Below, in pieces: positions 62,301-64,000 of a stretch of 64,000 nucleotides of DNA. The translations under genes and the position numbers were made by a program. Positions within the stretch are counted from its first letter, which is position 1. Each line of letters opens with the position of its first letter. Below the pieces are notes generated by a model. It had not been told where the DNA came from. It searched no databases and was given only the letters and a program-made list of their open reading frames with translations. Source of the DNA: Hyphomicrobium sp. (GTDB taxonomy: Bacteria > Pseudomonadota > Alphaproteobacteria > Rhizobiales > Hyphomicrobiaceae); NCBI GenBank assembly GCA_019751875.1, contig JAIEMV010000019.1, positions 1 through 64,000 on the forward strand. The letters run 5' to 3'.

Positions 62301-62948
62301 GTGAATGGAGGAGCCGGGCGCGATACACTCGTGGTGCTCGAGACGTCGACTGGCCTCAACACTGCTTCGAACACGCAGCTTGTTAACGTCGAGGTCGTGT
62401 CGGCCGCCAACGCTGCGGCGGGCGTCTCAATCGATCTCAGCAGGCAGAGCGACGGGTTTGAGGTGGCCGGTAGCGACTGGTCCGATGTGCTGATCGGAAG
62501 CTCCGGCAACGACCACGTTTCCGGCGGCGCGGGCAACGATACGATCAGGGGTGGTGCCGGCGCAGACATTCTCTTTGGCGGCGAGGATGCGGACGTCTTC
62601 GTGTTTGCACGGCTGACGGACTCAGGCACGTCGGCGAGTACGCGCGATGTCATCATGGACTTTGTCGGCGCGCAGCAGAGCCCGGATCAACACGATATCA
62701 TCGATTTGTCGGCCATTGATGCCGTTCAAGGTGGGACTGATCAGGCCTTCAACTTCAATCCGGTCGTCTGGGATGGCGTGGGCCAGCAGTTTACGGGCGC
62801 CGGTCAGCTCCGCTATCAATTCGTGACCGACGAGGACGGCGTTGCCAAGACGATCGTGTCCGGCAACGTGAACTCCAACCTGGCCGCAGATTTCCAAGTG
62901 GCCTTGCTTGGTCATATCACTTTGACAGCGAGCGACTTCATTCTCTGA
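59322..62948 (+). CDS. Very large RTX-type protein with cadherin-like and repeated modules
   Basis: This 1208-residue secreted-type protein has an RTX block at residues about 20-165 (GGAGNDRINGGAGDDNIFGG), a cadherin-like domain at about 245-345 (VDEGAEPGTVIATLSGSDPD, LDFETHPVQSVSVTATDI), an Ig-like stretch (PAFQWQVSTDGGNSWTDIVG) at about 360-440, and about seven copies of an 85-90 residue module (LNSAANDQLVSVEVVTAENA ... ITGSAFADSITGG). The C-terminal end fits type I secretion. A GTG at 59367, after GGGAGCG, may be the true start. It is probably a surface adhesin; no enzyme domain is seen. Confidence 0.88.
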   Translation: MSTFHTSKRIVWERTVTPIVGTDLNDVIVGTANADHIEGGAGNDRINGGAGDDNIFGGAGFDTLTGDAGNDRIFGEDGNDGVFGGGGDDFIDGGAGNDVLYGDGGNDHIVGGAGQDKLYGGAGNDRLDGGLDDDLLYGDAGDDVFVYRPGDGNDTFVGGTGNDRLELQLTGAQVTEGLRADLGAYAAWSAAQMAQAGSLTNLVTQTTGEAFTFISLGITVSAVEGLTVLVDGVEVSLQSLIHRPPTDVVLSATTVDEGAEPGTVIATLSGSDPDAGQSATLSFSLAEPSDTFEIIGNELVVKEGAVLDFETHPVQSVSVTATDITGLTRTQTFNITINNVDELAAGGVSISSYAAGTTAAQLTATHSISEPDEMTTEPAFQWQVSTDGGNSWTDIVGATNATYTPAGVAVGSLVRVTATYSDAFGQKSVASPEHFSVGSSGANTLAVMVPAQVILGLSGNDTIVGFSSGQRVDGGAGTDTIRISGTSVDLNAASDAQIINVEAISASGAEGSVVLDLSRQSERFSITGSRFADVITGTASNDVISAGSGDDRIMGFVGADRINGGGGRDTLVLTETSAALNSASNSQLGSVEVISAQSAGAGVTISLVNQTERFTITGSGFADVITGGQGNDVFTDLTEGDIFDGAGGRDTLQLTGSLAVLNTASDAQIANIEVLTFAGFTEGLVLDLSRQSDGFAFTATSLADVITGSSGADVVTAGSGDDRIIGFVGADRINGSSGRDTLELVATSADLNSAANDQLVSVEVVTAETASSSVAISLANQTEGFTITGSAFADSITGGQGNDVFTDFTEGDVLDGSGGTDTLRLMGSIAALNVASDDQVVNIEAVTFSGLTEGVALDLSRQSDGFAITATGFADVIVGSSGDDVISAGAGDDRIIGFVGMDVINGGSGRDTLELVVTSADLNSAANDQLVSVEVVTAENAGSAVTISLANQTEGFTIVGSAFSDSLRGGAGRDTISAGDGDDVVVGFTSGDVVNGGAGRDTLVVLETSTGLNTASNTQLVNVEVVSAANAAAGVSIDLSRQSDGFEVAGSDWSDVLIGSSGNDHVSGGAGNDTIRGGAGADILFGGEDADVFVFARLTDSGTSASTRDVIMDFVGAQQSPDQHDIIDLSAIDAVQGGTDQAFNFNPVVWDGVGQQFTGAGQLRYQFVTDEDGVAKTIVSGNVNSNLAADFQVALLGHITLTASDFIL
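60730..62520 (+). repeat. Tandem repeats within the second RTX gene
   Basis: About seven alternating modules of roughly 250-270 bases. Two types alternate: one with LDLSRQSDGF and ITATGFADVI, another with ISLANQTEGFTITGSAFAD. The alternate pattern suggests that a two-module unit was duplicated. Confidence 0.8.
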
Positions 62949-62953
62949 CATCG

Positions 62954-63817
62954 CTAGCTGACCGAGTGGCCTTCTCCAGCCGCATCCTTTGGGGACACGC
63001 GCAGTTCGCGGATCATGAGGCGGATCGTCAAGACGTACCACGACTTGTAGAACGCGTAGTAGAATCCGGCGGCGCCATCTAGAATACCGAGGCGAACGAA
63101 ATACGCGTAGACGAAATAAAACCAGGGATACCACCAGCGCTCAAGGTGGGCATACTTGAAGCGCTGGCGACCCGTAAGTTGCTGGTGCGTCGCCGCGGCC
63201 TGTCGCTCCAGGAGAAGCGTGCGGCGCGCCTCCCAGAGCGCGTAGTCACGGTGGCGGTTGAGAAACGTCTCCAGGCTCCGAAGGTCCTGGTGCTCGATCG
63301 GGGTTTTGATTTCCCCGAGCTTGCCTTCGATGACTGGATGCTCGTGGACCTCCATGTCGAGTGTGGACCAGTGGTCCTCGTCGATCCGCTCATAGAGACC
63401 TCTGCCGACACGAAAAAGTGCGAGTTTGCGTTGTGGAACGCCATGCCTCATTCTGCGGCCGAGAAAGCAATTCGTATAGTTGAGCCAAAATCCGTCATAA
63501 CGTTCGCTCGCAATGGCTGAGGCGACGGCATGGCAGAACTCGTCGTTGACGATCTCATCAGCATCGAGAAACAAAACCCAGGGTGTCGAGGGTGGGTAAT
63601 TGATGAGCGTCCAATTGCGCTTTTTTGGATAACGGCCGTCCCAATGGAATTGGAGGATCTTTGCCCCGTATTCTCTCGCTATGTCCTGAGTTCGGTCTGA
63701 TGATCCTGAATCGACGACAACGACGCGGGCGAAGCGTTTCAGCTGTGCCAGACAGCGCGGTAGGTTTGCCTCCTCGTTCTTGACCGGGATGACGACCGTT
63801 ATCGGAATTTCAGTCAC
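62954..63817 (-). CDS. Glycosyltransferase family 2
   Basis: The 287-residue protein has the GT-A fold: PITVVIPVKNEEANLPRCLA, VVVVDSGSSDRTQDIAREYG, and the metal-binding DADE in WVLFLDADEIVNDEFC. A hydrophobic C-terminal part (YPWFYFVYAYFVRLGILDG) may contact the membrane. The start is a GTG that overlaps the stop of the acetyltransferase gene (GTGA), so the two are cotranslated. It belongs to the polysaccharide cluster that continues beyond the window. Confidence 0.9.
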   Translation of the reverse strand: MTEIPITVVIPVKNEEANLPRCLAQLKRFARVVVVDSGSSDRTQDIAREYGAKILQFHWDGRYPKKRNWTLINYPPSTPWVLFLDADEIVNDEFCHAVASAIASERYDGFWLNYTNCFLGRRMRHGVPQRKLALFRVGRGLYERIDEDHWSTLDMEVHEHPVIEGKLGEIKTPIEHQDLRSLETFLNRHRDYALWEARRTLLLERQAAATHQQLTGRQRFKYAHLERWWYPWFYFVYAYFVRLGILDGAAGFYYAFYKSWYVLTIRLMIRELRVSPKDAAGEGHSVS

Positions 63818-64000
63818 TCAAAAGGCTTCCCGGACCAGGTGCGCTTTTTAATCACGCGAGCAGGATTGCCGACGACGATGGCGTCTTCATCGACATCTTT
63901 CATGACGACTGCTCGCGCTCCGACGATGGCGCCACTTCCAATGGTTACATCCGGCCCGATGAATGCGTCGGCGCATATCCAAGCGTCATCGCCGACGACA
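63814..64000 (-). CDS. Hexapeptide-repeat acetyltransferase (WcaF-like), partial
   Basis: The C-terminal 62 residues are visible; the gene runs off the right edge. The left-handed beta-helix hexapeptide pattern reads AWICADAFIGPDVTIGSG and AIVGARAVVMKDV, ending IVVGNPARVIKKRTWSGK. This is typical of O-acetyltransferases that modify exopolysaccharide sugars. It is upstream of, and coupled to, the glycosyltransferase gene. Confidence 0.85.
   Translation of the reverse strand, partial: VVGDDAWICADAFIGPDVTIGSGAIVGARAVVMKDVDEDAIVVGNPARVIKKRTWSGKPFE

Overview
The window looks like a chromosomal segment of a methylotrophic alphaproteobacterium, most likely a Hyphomicrobium-like member of the Hyphomicrobiales. 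The evidence is a GC-rich, tightly packed genome with XoxF-type PQQ methanol dehydrogenase, its cytochrome and periplasmic partners, the archaeal-type formyltransferase/hydrolase complex (fhcBADC), methanofuran biosynthesis genes, and alphaproteobacterial housekeeping genes. No mxaFI genes are present here. I made all calls by reading the sequence and its translations; no database search was run.

Layout. 1-850: start of tuf, a small membrane protein and tRNA-Gly(TCC). 849-3818: katG and a methylated-DNA repair protein. 3815-11239, minus strand: an ABC transporter of the nitrate/sulfonate/taurine type and a DUF3280-like secreted protein, running directly into a methanofuran/methanopterin block (mfnB, a dihydroneopterin-aldolase-like gene, mfnE, an archaeal-type flavoprotein, DUF6513, DUF447). 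11436-16481, plus strand: a PQQ-associated ABC system resembling the lanthanide utilisation and transport (lut) genes of Methylorubrum. 16543-22477, minus strand: xoxF, two near-identical cytochrome c genes, xoxJ and a CXXCW rhodanese-like gene. 23043-27807: quinoprotein-associated metallohydrolase and SoxYZ-like carrier, then a minus-strand operon of four periplasmic proteins. 28026-32747: fhcBADC. Together these oxidise methanol to formaldehyde in the periplasm with a lanthanide-PQQ enzyme, pass electrons to cytochrome c, and carry the C1 unit on the methanopterin/methanofuran path to formate.

32911-39324 holds a small conserved protein, a DUF1194 protein, a pentapeptide-repeat protein and a zinc-starvation island: ZnuD-like TonB receptor, Zur-like regulator, and COG0523 GTPase with Zur-type palindromes. 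The same palindrome core recurs in front of the lut-like transporter. 39495-44000 is housekeeping (rplY, pth, ychF, DUF3297) plus a NusG paralogue. 44007-46170 is a TetR regulator divergent from a glutamine-synthetase-type enzyme, with a perfect 20-bp palindrome between them.

46214-64000 is an accessory region: sugar-nucleotide and glycosyltransferase genes, two very large RTX-type calcium-binding repeat proteins, and between the RTX genes an apparently complete lasso-peptide cluster (nucleotidyltransferase, cyclase, 56-residue precursor, HprK-like kinase, PqqD-type recognition protein, B2 protease). That cluster and the possible Zur control of the lut-like genes are the most interesting points.
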